A stretch of 33,051 bases of DNA from an uncultured Ruminococcus sp. (GTDB lineage Bacteria > Bacillota > Clostridia > Oscillospirales > CAG-272), in the NCBI GenBank assembly GCA_905202255.1, contig CAJKRH010000020.1:1-33051 (forward strand), given 5' to 3'. This document shows, in pieces, positions 16,313-23,030 of the stretch. Each line of letters opens with the position of its first letter. Position 1 is the first letter of the stretch. A program made the position numbers and the translations under genes. Under the pieces are notes generated by a model that did not search any database, was not told the DNA's origin, and was given only the letters and a program-made list of their open reading frames with translations.

Positions 16313-17656
16313 TTACAGCCCGAGTATGCGCGAAGCAAAGGCGAAATAGAGCGAAAGCGAAAGCGCATCCACCACTGTCGTGATAAGCGGGCTTGCCATG
16401 ACGGCAGGGTCAAGCTTCATCTTCTTTGCAAGAAGCGGGAGCAGACAGCCTATCACCTTTGCAAGGCATACCGTAAAGAAGAGCGTCAGCGCCACCGTTA
16501 TCGAAACAGCCATCGTTTCGCGGTCAATGAAGAGCACTTTCAGGAAAGCGACAGGCGCAAGCGTTGCCGCGCAGAGGAGTGAAACACGCACCTCTTTGAA
16601 GAGCACGCGAAAAGCGTCTCTCGGCTCTATCTCGTCCATGGAAAGACCGCGGATAACGCTGACAGAAGCCTGACTTCCGGCATTACCGCCCGTATCCATG
16701 AGCATCGGTATGAATGCCGTCAACGCAACGCATGCGGAGAGCGCGGCTTCAAACGAGCTGATTATCTTTGATGTTATAGTCGCCGTTATCATGAGCAGAA
16801 GAAGCCACGGTATTCTCTTCTTCCAAATCTGAAAAACGCCTGTTTTCATATACGGTTTCTCGGATGGAGAGATAGCCGCCATGATTTCCATATCCTCTGC
16901 GGCTTCCTCCTGCATAACTCCGATAGCGTCGTCTACGGTGACTATGCCGACAAGGCGGTTTTCCGTATCGACGACGGGGAGCGCAAGAAGTCCGTATTTG
17001 CCTATAGTCTCCGCCGCCTTTTCCTTGTCGTCATGCGTGTATACGGAGATGACATGCTGTATCATTATGTCCTCTATTTTCGTATCCATTGTGGAAAGGA
17101 GCATGCTCTTCACCGTCACTATGCCGACAAGCTTTCTGTTCTCCGTGACATAGCAGGTATAGACCGTCTCCTTGTCAACGCCCTCGCGGCGTATCTTGTC
17201 AAAAGCCTCGGCAACGGTAAAACTCCGCTTCAGGCTGACATATTCCGGCGTCATGATGCCGCCTGCGCTGTCCTCGGGATAGAGCAGGATTTCGTTTATC
17301 ATGCGGCGCATATCGGGAGAGGCGTTTTTCAGTATCTTCGCCACCACCGTCGCCGGCATCTCGCCTATGATATCTACGGTATCGTCAACATAGAGCTCGT
17401 TTACCGTTTCGCGAAGCTCCTTATCAGAGAAAATCTCTATCAGCTTCTGTTGTTTTTCGCTGTCCAGCTCAACAAAAACCTCCGCCGCCTTTTCTTTCGG
17501 CAGTATGCGGTAGACAAGCGCCGTGTCGCGCATGGAAAGCCCGTCGAGAGCCTCCGCTATATCGACAGGGTTCAGCTCTTCGAGAAGCCCCGCGAGCGCT
17601 CGCATATCCCTCGCCTCGCAAAGCTCTGTAATCTTTTCGCAAATGTTTTCTTCCAT
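16313..17656 (-). CDS. mgtE: Magnesium transporter MgtE
   Basis: A 447-residue Mg2+ channel. Residues 1 to about 130 form the helical N domain (DIAEALDGL, LPKEKAAEVFVELD), about 135-255 two CBS domains (MTPEYVSLKR... and DIMIQHVISVYTHDD), then a connecting helix and five membrane helices from about 280. The pore signature DTGGNAGSQ lies at 321-329. In the family the cytosolic domains sense Mg2+ and close the pore. The start at 17656 has GAGGAGG 9 nt upstream; the frame continues to 17692 without a better site. It is the first gene of an apparent four-gene operon and has a long structured leader. Confidence 0.95.
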   Translation of the reverse strand: MEENICEKITELCEARDMRALAGLLEELNPVDIAEALDGLSMRDTALVYRILPKEKAAEVFVELDSEKQQKLIEIFSDKELRETVNELYVDDTVDIIGEMPATVVAKILKNASPDMRRMINEILLYPEDSAGGIMTPEYVSLKRSFTVAEAFDKIRREGVDKETVYTCYVTENRKLVGIVTVKSMLLSTMDTKIEDIMIQHVISVYTHDDKEKAAETIGKYGLLALPVVDTENRLVGIVTVDDAIGVMQEEAAEDMEIMAAISPSEKPYMKTGVFQIWKKRIPWLLLLMITATITSKIISSFEAALSACVALTAFIPMLMDTGGNAGSQASVSVIRGLSMDEIEPRDAFRVLFKEVRVSLLCAATLAPVAFLKVLFIDRETMAVSITVALTLFFTVCLAKVIGCLLPLLAKKMKLDPAVMASPLITTVVDALSLSLYFAFASRILGL

Positions 17657-17896
17657 TTTTCTTTGCCTCCTCGCAAAAATATTTGCGGGCAAAACAAAAA
17701 TATCGCAAATTCGCTCTGCCCTAAAAATTTAGGTGAGAAGCAGCCTTTGCGAAAAAGATACGGTTTTATGCGGATGCGCAGATGAAAACAAGCGAAACGC
17801 ACCCGACAAAAAGGAAAATATCTTTTTCACATAAACTACTTCGTCCGCCTGCGGTATCCACTTATTTCCACCTCTGCTTTCTGAATTTTCATCTGC
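17657..17896 (-). ncRNA. Structured mgtE leader, candidate regulatory RNA
   Basis: About 240 nt lie between the predicted start of transcription and mgtE. Stem A is a perfect 11-bp pairing of the very 5' end (17896-17886) with 17788-17778. Stem B is a perfect 10-bp pairing of 17828-17819 with 17760-17751. The halves alternate (A, B, A', B'), so the stems either form a pseudoknot or exclude each other. Near the gene, CGCAAA and TTTGCG around 17682-17667 form a short hairpin that runs into the ribosome binding site, and TCGCAAA near 17750 could compete for it. No M-box consensus, the usual Mg2+ riboswitch of Firmicutes mgtE genes, is visible on this strand. Function is inferred. Confidence 0.5.
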
Positions 17897-17900
17897 TAAC

Positions 17901-17929
17901 AGTTTACTATTATTTTAATCTCTTGTCAA
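17901..17929 (-). promoter_or_regulatory. Promoter of the mgtE operon
   Basis: TTGACA (17929-17924), a 17-nt spacer and TAAACT (17906-17901) on the minus strand. The predicted start falls near 17894, at the first base pairs of leader stem A. Confidence 0.7.
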
Positions 17930-17955
17930 TACTTTTAAGAATTTTTGATAAAATA

Positions 17956-17984
17956 TTGATTATATAATAAATCTGTGATAATAT
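17956..17984 (+). promoter_or_regulatory. Promoter of the deoB operon
   Basis: TTGATT (17956-17961), a 17-nt spacer and TAATAT (17979-17984) on the plus strand, 45 bp before the deoB start and divergent from the mgtE promoter. The -35 boxes of the two promoters are 26 bp apart. Confidence 0.6.
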
Positions 17985-18029
17985 TATAGAAAAAGGAATA
18001 ATTATTCTGTTTTAACGGAGGATTTTCTT

Positions 18030-19205
18030 ATGGTAAAACGAGTATTTCTCATAGTTCTCGACAGCTTCGGAATAGGAAAAGCTCCCGATGCCGCCGCTTT
18101 CGGAGATGAGGGAAGCGATACCCTGCACTCTGTCGTCATGCAGGAGGGCTTTGCCGCGCCCAATCTGCAAAGGCTCGGGTTTTTCAATATAAAAAATACC
18201 GCGCAGGGCGGCGAATTTGCCCGCGCGATAAAAGACCCCCGCGGTGCGTATGCCGCCATGTGCGAAGCCTCTGCGGGAAAGGATACGACCATAGGTCACT
18301 GGGAGATGGCAGGCGTTTACAGCCCTTCCCCGCTCCCGACATATCCGAACGGTTTCCCCAAGGAAATAATCGATGCTTTCTCAGCGGCAACAGGCAGAGG
18401 CGTTCTCTGCAATAAGCCGTATTCGGGAACAGAGGTTATAAAAGATTACGGCGAGGAGCACCTGAAAACAGGCGCGCTCATCGTCTATACCTCGGCGGAC
18501 AGCGTTTTCCAGATAGCGGCGCACGAGAGCATAGTCCCGCCGGAGCAGCTCTATGAATACTGCCGCATGGCGAGAAAAATTCTCTGCGGAGAGCACTGCG
18601 TCGGCAGAGTCATCGCCCGCCCGTTCACAGGCGAATATCCCTTTGAGCGCACGAGCCGCAGACGCGATTTCTCGGCAGAGCCGCCGAAAGAGACGATTCT
18701 CGACCTGCTTTCGGGGAACGGACTCGAAACGCGCTGCATCGGCAAGATAGGCGATATCTTTGCCGGCAGAGGCGCCACGAGCGATGTTCATACGGTCTCA
18801 AACGAGGACGGCATGGATAAAACAGTCGCGGCGGCAAAGGAGAATTTCCGCGGGCTTTGCTTTGTCAACCTCGTGGAATTCGATATGACATACGGGCACA
18901 GGCGCAATGCGCGCGGTTATGCGGATGCCGCCATGGCTTTTGACCGCAGACTCGGCGAGCTTCTCCCGCTCCTGCGCGAGGACGATATTCTCATGATAAC
19001 GGCAGACCACGGTTGCGACCCGTGCTACAGCGGCACAGACCATACAAGAGAGCGCGCACCGCTCGTTATATGCGGAAATATGATAAAACCGCGCGACCTC
19101 GGCGAGAGAAATACCTTTGCCGATATCGCGGCGACGATAGCCGATGCATTCGGTCTGGAATACACGCTCTACGGCAAGAGCATGCTCGAAGAAATCACAA
19201 AATAA
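18030..19205 (+). CDS. deoB: Phosphopentomutase
   Basis: A 391-residue cytosolic enzyme that interconverts ribose (or deoxyribose) 1-phosphate and 5-phosphate, linking nucleoside salvage to pentose metabolism. It belongs to the alkaline phosphatase superfamily: metal ligand Asp11 in VLDSFGIG, nucleophile region GKDTTIGHWEMAG with Thr86, and the metal cluster TADHGCDPCYSGTDHTRERAP near the C-terminus. The length is normal. GGAGG lies 9 nt before the ATG. No nucleoside phosphorylase is nearby; it shares its transcript with a permease 24 bp downstream. Confidence 0.95.
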   Translation: MVKRVFLIVLDSFGIGKAPDAAAFGDEGSDTLHSVVMQEGFAAPNLQRLGFFNIKNTAQGGEFARAIKDPRGAYAAMCEASAGKDTTIGHWEMAGVYSPSPLPTYPNGFPKEIIDAFSAATGRGVLCNKPYSGTEVIKDYGEEHLKTGALIVYTSADSVFQIAAHESIVPPEQLYEYCRMARKILCGEHCVGRVIARPFTGEYPFERTSRRRDFSAEPPKETILDLLSGNGLETRCIGKIGDIFAGRGATSDVHTVSNEDGMDKTVAAAKENFRGLCFVNLVEFDMTYGHRRNARGYADAAMAFDRRLGELLPLLREDDILMITADHGCDPCYSGTDHTRERAPLVICGNMIKPRDLGERNTFADIAATIADAFGLEYTLYGKSMLEEITK

Positions 19206-19229
19206 AAAGGCAAAACCAAGGCAAAACAA

Positions 19230-20150
19230 ATGAAAAACAAAAAACTCTACGGCAATATTGTATTGCTTATAACAGCCATCATCTGGGGCAGTTCATTCGT
19301 CTCGCAGGAGATGGCGATGGACAGCATCGGCTCATTCACCTTTCAGGCGGCGCGTAGCTTCGTCGGATGCGCGTTTCTCACGCCCATCATCATGATACTC
19401 GATGCAAGAAAGAAAAAATCACCCGACTACAAGCCGCCGACGCGCGATGACAAAAAGACATTTCTCTCCGCCGCGCTCATCTGCGGATTGCTCCTCTGCT
19501 TCGCGGCAAATCTTCAGCAACTCGGCATCGAAAAAGGCACATCGGGCGGCAAGGCAGGCTTTATCACAGCTTTCTATATGCTGCTCGTGCCGATATTCAG
19601 CCTCATCATGGGCAAGAAGATAAGCCCGCTCGTTTTTCCCTGCGTAGCGCTTGCCCTCGGTGGGCTTTATATGCTCTGCATGAAAGGCGAAAACGGCATT
19701 TCCCTCGGCGACCTGCTCGTGCTCGCCTGCTCGGTTTTCTTTGCCGTGCGTATCATGGCAACCTCAAAATACGCCGCACGCGTCGATAATATCAGGCTCG
19801 CCCGCGCCCAGTTTCTGATATGCGGTGTGGTCTCACTGATCCTCGCGATAATATTTGAGAGCTTCGATGCAAAGGCACTTCTTGCCGCGCTCCCTGCGAT
19901 ACTCTATGCAGGCATTTTCTCGAGCGGAATCGCATATACGCTCGAGATAGTCGGGCAGAAATACACCGACCCGACAGTCGCCTCCATGCTGATGAGCCTC
20001 GAATCCGTTTTCGCCGTGCTGACGGGAATGATAATCCTGCACGATATGCCGAGCGCAAGCGAATGGATAGGCAGCGCCATGATGTTCGCCTCTGTCATAA
20101 TCGTCCAGCTCCCGATAGGCAAGCTGTTCAAAAAGAAAAAGGGTACATAA
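19230..20150 (+). CDS. EamA/DMT-superfamily transporter
   Basis: A 306-residue permease with about ten hydrophobic segments arranged as two EamA repeats. The first helix, NIVLLITAIIWGSSFVSQEMAMDSIGSFTF, and the later QKYTDPTVASMLMSLESVFAVLTGMIILHD are typical of the drug/metabolite transporter superfamily. The tail is lysine-rich (LFKKKKGT). The ribosome binding site is weak (AAGG 9 nt upstream), and only 24 bp separate it from deoB, so it is probably co-transcribed. The substrate cannot be told from sequence; nucleoside or amino acid export are both possible. Confidence 0.88.
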   Translation: MKNKKLYGNIVLLITAIIWGSSFVSQEMAMDSIGSFTFQAARSFVGCAFLTPIIMILDARKKKSPDYKPPTRDDKKTFLSAALICGLLLCFAANLQQLGIEKGTSGGKAGFITAFYMLLVPIFSLIMGKKISPLVFPCVALALGGLYMLCMKGENGISLGDLLVLACSVFFAVRIMATSKYAARVDNIRLARAQFLICGVVSLILAIIFESFDAKALLAALPAILYAGIFSSGIAYTLEIVGQKYTDPTVASMLMSLESVFAVLTGMIILHDMPSASEWIGSAMMFASVIIVQLPIGKLFKKKKGT

Positions 20151-20168
20151 AACCGGATCATACTACAG

Positions 20169-20197
20169 AAAATGCCGCGCTTTCGCACGGCATTTTT
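20169..20197. terminator. Bidirectional terminator between the EamA gene and the flavoprotein gene
   Basis: AAAATGCCG (20169-20177) pairs with CGGCATTTT (20188-20196), with further G-C pairing inside the 10-nt loop region. T-runs follow on both strands, as expected between convergent genes. Confidence 0.85.
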
Positions 20198-20215
20198 ACT
20201 TATTCTCTTATCGTC

Positions 20216-20752
20216 TTATTTTACCGATTTTCCCGCCTCGTATGCGGAGATAATCTTTCGGCTTCCGTTTATTTCGCCCGGTTCGTTTACGCCGCCCTTG
20301 AATACAGAGCCGGCAAACTTCGCTTTCGGAAAGCATTCTATCCAGCCGCAAAGCCCTGCTATTGCTCTGTCGGGTACACTGTCGACATACTCGGCGGCTG
20401 TGGAAAGCATATATACGCGGCGGAAATTACATTCCGTCCCGTAGAGCGGATTTGCGCGGTCAAGCAAAGTTTTCATCTGACCGCACATTTCATAGTAATA
20501 TATAGGAGTGGAAAAAGCTATGACATCGGCTGTTCTGATATGCTTGAGTATCTCCGTCATATCGTCCTTTATTGTGCATACGCCTGTTTTCTGACACGAA
20601 AGGCATCCGTCGCAGTAGCCGATATTCTTCCCCTTCAGCGATATGTAGACCGTTTCATGCCCCGCGTCCTCGGCTCCGCGCATAAAAGCCTTTGCCAGCA
20701 TATCGGAATTGCTGTTTTCACGCAGGCTTGTCGCTATCACAAGTACCTTCAT
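20216..20752 (-). CDS. Iron-sulfur flavoprotein-like NAD(P)H/FMN oxidoreductase
   Basis: A 178-residue flavodoxin-fold protein. SLRENSNSDML at 9-19 is the FMN phosphate loop, and STPIYYYEMCGQMKTLLDR is the second FMN-contact region. Cys47, Cys50, Cys53 and Cys59 (CDGCLSCQKTGVC) give the compact C-x2-C-x2-C-x5-C spacing known to hold a [4Fe-4S] cluster in iron-sulfur flavoproteins of anaerobes, so electron transfer from ferredoxin or reduction of oxygen species is possible. The protein has its own promoter. It faces the EamA gene convergently and has no clear functional partner. Confidence 0.85.
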   Translation of the reverse strand: MKVLVIATSLRENSNSDMLAKAFMRGAEDAGHETVYISLKGKNIGYCDGCLSCQKTGVCTIKDDMTEILKHIRTADVIAFSTPIYYYEMCGQMKTLLDRANPLYGTECNFRRVYMLSTAAEYVDSVPDRAIAGLCGWIECFPKAKFAGSVFKGGVNEPGEINGSRKIISAYEAGKSVK

Positions 20753-20797
20753 CTCTTTTTCCCCCGTATGTTAAATCCTCTTCATTATCACGTTTTT

Positions 20798-20826
20798 ATT
20801 ATATACCTTATGCGGAATTTTTTCAA
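20798..20826 (-). promoter_or_regulatory. Promoter of the iron-sulfur flavoprotein gene
   Basis: TTGAAA (20826-20821), a 17-nt spacer and a perfect TATAAT (20803-20798) on the minus strand. Confidence 0.7.
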
Positions 20827-20839
20827 GTGTTTTTTAAAA

Positions 20840-20876
20840 TAAAAGCGGCGACGGAGCAAAAATGCGTTCCGTCGCC
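20840..20876 (-). terminator. Terminator of the lipoprotein-serpin operon
   Basis: GGCGACGGA (20847-20855) pairs with TCCGTCGCC (20868-20876). GCTTTTATTTT follows on the minus strand. It lies 20 bp after the serpin stop codon and just upstream of the next promoter. Confidence 0.85.
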
Positions 20877-20896
20877 TTCAAAGCGAGGTATTTTAA

Positions 20897-22138
20897 TTAT
20901 TTTGCCGTTGCGAGAGTACCGACAAATATCGGCATTCCCGTTTCATTATCCGCTATCATAAAGACAAACGGACGATCGAAAAAGAGGTTTATCGGGTTCT
21001 CTGCAGGTCCCGCGGAGGTGCATTTCACCCCGATAACAGTAACAGCTGCAGCCTTTGTGCCGTCCTTATCAACCTCAATATGTGTTTTGTGCAACACGCG
21101 GCTTATGGCAAGGGGTTCATCTGAAATTTTCGAAAAATCCGCGGCAGACGAGAACGCCCTCGGCATACCCATTCCGGAGAGAATATCCGTCATTTCCGTT
21201 TCATAATCGAATTTGAACTGCGGCAGGCGAAGATTTACTTCCGTGCCGTTATTTTTCGCGTTCTTTATCGCAGTGATGATACTTTTTGTATCAGCCGAAG
21301 CAAAATATCCGTTTATATCAGCGTTTTCATCATTCGGGAGAATGGCAACAAAGCTGTATCTGCCGCCCTTGTAATTCAGAGCTATTCCCTTTGCGTCATC
21401 AAGCTCAAAATATCCGCCGTGACGCTCGCCGCAGAGATATGTGATATTTTCCTTTTCGCCCTTTGAATTAGTAAAGACATCTTTTCTCGTATCTTCAAAT
21501 TTCGTTGCCCATTTCGCGTCGAAAGCTATGGCGTTTATCAGATACATCACGGTATCCCTTTCGATACTGTCGATGACCTTGTCTATCATCTTATCGGTAT
21601 TGTCGCGGACCCAGAGATTTATCTTCTTTACCGTAGCCTGATTAAAGGGCTCGCGATAGAGCTGTGCCGCATAGTAATCGGCGCAGTCCTGGAGGAACGG
21701 ATTTTTCACATTCACCCCTTCGCGGAACCAGATTGAGTTTGCGATGCTCAATTTGCAATCATTTGTGCTGTAGAGATTTTTCGCATAAGTGTAAAGATAC
21801 TCATTGAGCTCCGAGAGCGGAATATCGCCGCCGAGAACCCTCTCCATCTCCGACAGAGTCTCCCCGTTGGCGCCGTTTGCCGTCATCGAGAGCGCAAGCA
21901 TGACAGAGAGCGGCGAGATGAGCACATTTCCGTCATCTTTCGCCGAGCCGGCGCAAAGCTTCTTGGCAAAGTCAGTATATGCGGCGGCAAACTTATCATC
22001 GCTCGCCTTGCCGCCCACCTCATTCGGTGTAACGAGCGAAAGCAAATCAGATGCTCTGACCGCCCCGCAGGCGGTGATTCCGAGGAGCATCCCCATACAG
22101 AGTGTTAACGCAACAGCAGCCATAAAAAAGTTTTTCAT
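20897..22138 (-). CDS. Lipoprotein serpin (serine protease inhibitor)
   Basis: A 413-residue serpin. The N-terminus (MKNFFMAAVALTLCMGMLLGITACG) is a lipoprotein signal with an ITAC lipobox, so the inhibitor is tethered outside the cell. The fold is complete: NVLISPLSVMLALSMTANGANGET, NAIAFDAKWATKF and the C-terminal FDRPFVFMIADNETGMPIFVGTL. The hinge of the reactive loop is DGTKAAAVTV (359-368), with small residues at P12-P9, as in inhibitory serpins. Counting from the hinge glycine as P15 puts P1-P1' near Thr374-Ser375 (within VGVKCTSAG); a shift of one or two is possible. Gut Clostridia such as Eubacterium siraeum make serpins acting on host elastase-type proteases, so a role against host or competitor proteases is likely. 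It lies downstream of a small lipoprotein gene in the same unit. Confidence 0.93.
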   Translation of the reverse strand: MKNFFMAAVALTLCMGMLLGITACGAVRASDLLSLVTPNEVGGKASDDKFAAAYTDFAKKLCAGSAKDDGNVLISPLSVMLALSMTANGANGETLSEMERVLGGDIPLSELNEYLYTYAKNLYSTNDCKLSIANSIWFREGVNVKNPFLQDCADYYAAQLYREPFNQATVKKINLWVRDNTDKMIDKVIDSIERDTVMYLINAIAFDAKWATKFEDTRKDVFTNSKGEKENITYLCGERHGGYFELDDAKGIALNYKGGRYSFVAILPNDENADINGYFASADTKSIITAIKNAKNNGTEVNLRLPQFKFDYETEMTDILSGMGMPRAFSSAADFSKISDEPLAISRVLHKTHIEVDKDGTKAAAVTVIGVKCTSAGPAENPINLFFDRPFVFMIADNETGMPIFVGTLATAK

Positions 22139-22194
22139 ATCGTCCCCTTTCTGCCGGAGATTCCGGCTTGCTTTATTTAATCAAGTTCGGTTCG

Positions 22195-22779
22195 TTATTT
22201 TTCGAGAGTGAGTGTAAGTCCGCCGCATACCTCACCGAAAGCGGATATGAGAGCGCCTGCTTCCTCAGCAGAAGACATAACCATCATTATCGTGTCGCCG
22301 CAGACGCCTATGCGTACAGCTTCGGCGCTAACGCATATCCACTTGCCGGGGTCTGAATTTTCGAGCATTTCCTTAGCCACAGCTTCGGCATCGGAAGCAT
22401 TCTTTACGCGGACAACTACCATCTCGTATGCAGGAGGAGCCATCAAAGGACCGGAAACGCAAAATTCGGAAATCTTATCAACGCCGGTGACGCTTGCAAG
22501 ATATTTTATGGTATCCGCATCCAACTCCGTCGGGTCAAGCTGCTCTGTGGAAACGCCGATTGAAATCGGGTGCTTTTCATAGGTAGCGTTGATTATATCT
22601 GCAAGCTCCTTCTTCTCGGGAGGAGTAACAGGATTGTTTGCGGTTGTTGTTTCGGTGGATTTTGTTGTTGCGCTTGTCGATGATGAAGACGAAGAGCTTT
22701 CATTGTCGGGGTTCTTCGCGCAGGATGCGAGTGCCGTGAGCATAACTGCCACGAGGATAAGTGCGATAATCTTTTTCAT
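22195..22779 (-). CDS. Small lipoprotein, possibly DUF4358-like, in the serpin operon
   Basis: A 194-residue exported lipoprotein (signal MKKIIALILVAVMLTALASC, lipidated Cys20). A Ser/Thr-rich linker (about 26-48) leads to an alpha/beta domain with HPISIGVSTEQLDPTELDADTIKYL and MVVVRVKNASDAEAVAKEMLE. This layout recalls DUF4358 lipoproteins of Clostridia, but I hold that only loosely. The function is unknown. AAAGG lies upstream of the ATG. The serpin starts 56 bp downstream, with a small GCCGGA/TCCGGC hairpin in the gap, so the two are probably co-transcribed. Confidence 0.75.
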   Translation of the reverse strand: MKKIIALILVAVMLTALASCAKNPDNESSSSSSSTSATTKSTETTTANNPVTPPEKKELADIINATYEKHPISIGVSTEQLDPTELDADTIKYLASVTGVDKISEFCVSGPLMAPPAYEMVVVRVKNASDAEAVAKEMLENSDPGKWICVSAEAVRIGVCGDTIMMVMSSAEEAGALISAFGEVCGGLTLTLEK

Positions 22780-22848
22780 TTTAAATTTCTGCCTTTCTTC
22801 CGCCGTTTTGCGGGTATTTGGTTCTTTTTCGGATAGTTTTCCTCCGAA

Positions 22849-22867
22849 TTACACTAATTAGTCGTAA
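22849..22867. promoter_or_regulatory. Palindrome in the divergent lipoprotein/beta-glucosidase region
   Basis: ACTAATTAGT (22853-22862) is a perfect 10-bp palindrome, extended by TTAC on one side and GTAA offset by one base on the other. It sits 70 bp upstream of the lipoprotein start, where a minus-strand promoter would be expected. It is an operator candidate only. Confidence 0.3.
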
Positions 22868-22965
22868 GAACTCGCTGATTTTCTCACCGAAATCGATAAA
22901 AATTTTATTTTTTATTTCCGTTCTTGTTATTTGCCAAAAAATACCGCCTGCATTGGCATTTGATG

Positions 22966-22994
22966 TTGACTTTTTACCCTCGTGATGGTAAAAT
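22966..22994 (+). promoter_or_regulatory. Promoter of the beta-glucosidase gene
   Basis: TTGACT (22966-22971), a 17-nt spacer and TAAAAT (22989-22994), 36 bp before the start codon. Confidence 0.7.
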
Positions 22995-23030
22995 AAATTA
23001 TCAAACGCATTCAGTAAGGCGGTGCAATTT

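Noticed and set aside
17728..17745. Plus-strand TTTAGGTGAGAAGC, similar to the conserved start of the M-box Mg2+ riboswitch, near mgtE.
   Set aside because: It is on the strand opposite to mgtE and would face deoB. The other conserved M-box segments are missing.
17854..17873. GGTGGAAATAAGTGGATACC on the minus strand, resembling MraZ-box repeats or the T-box consensus.
   Set aside because: There is no mraZ or aminoacyl-tRNA synthetase gene nearby, the spacing is incomplete, and it lies inside a leader better explained by its own stems.
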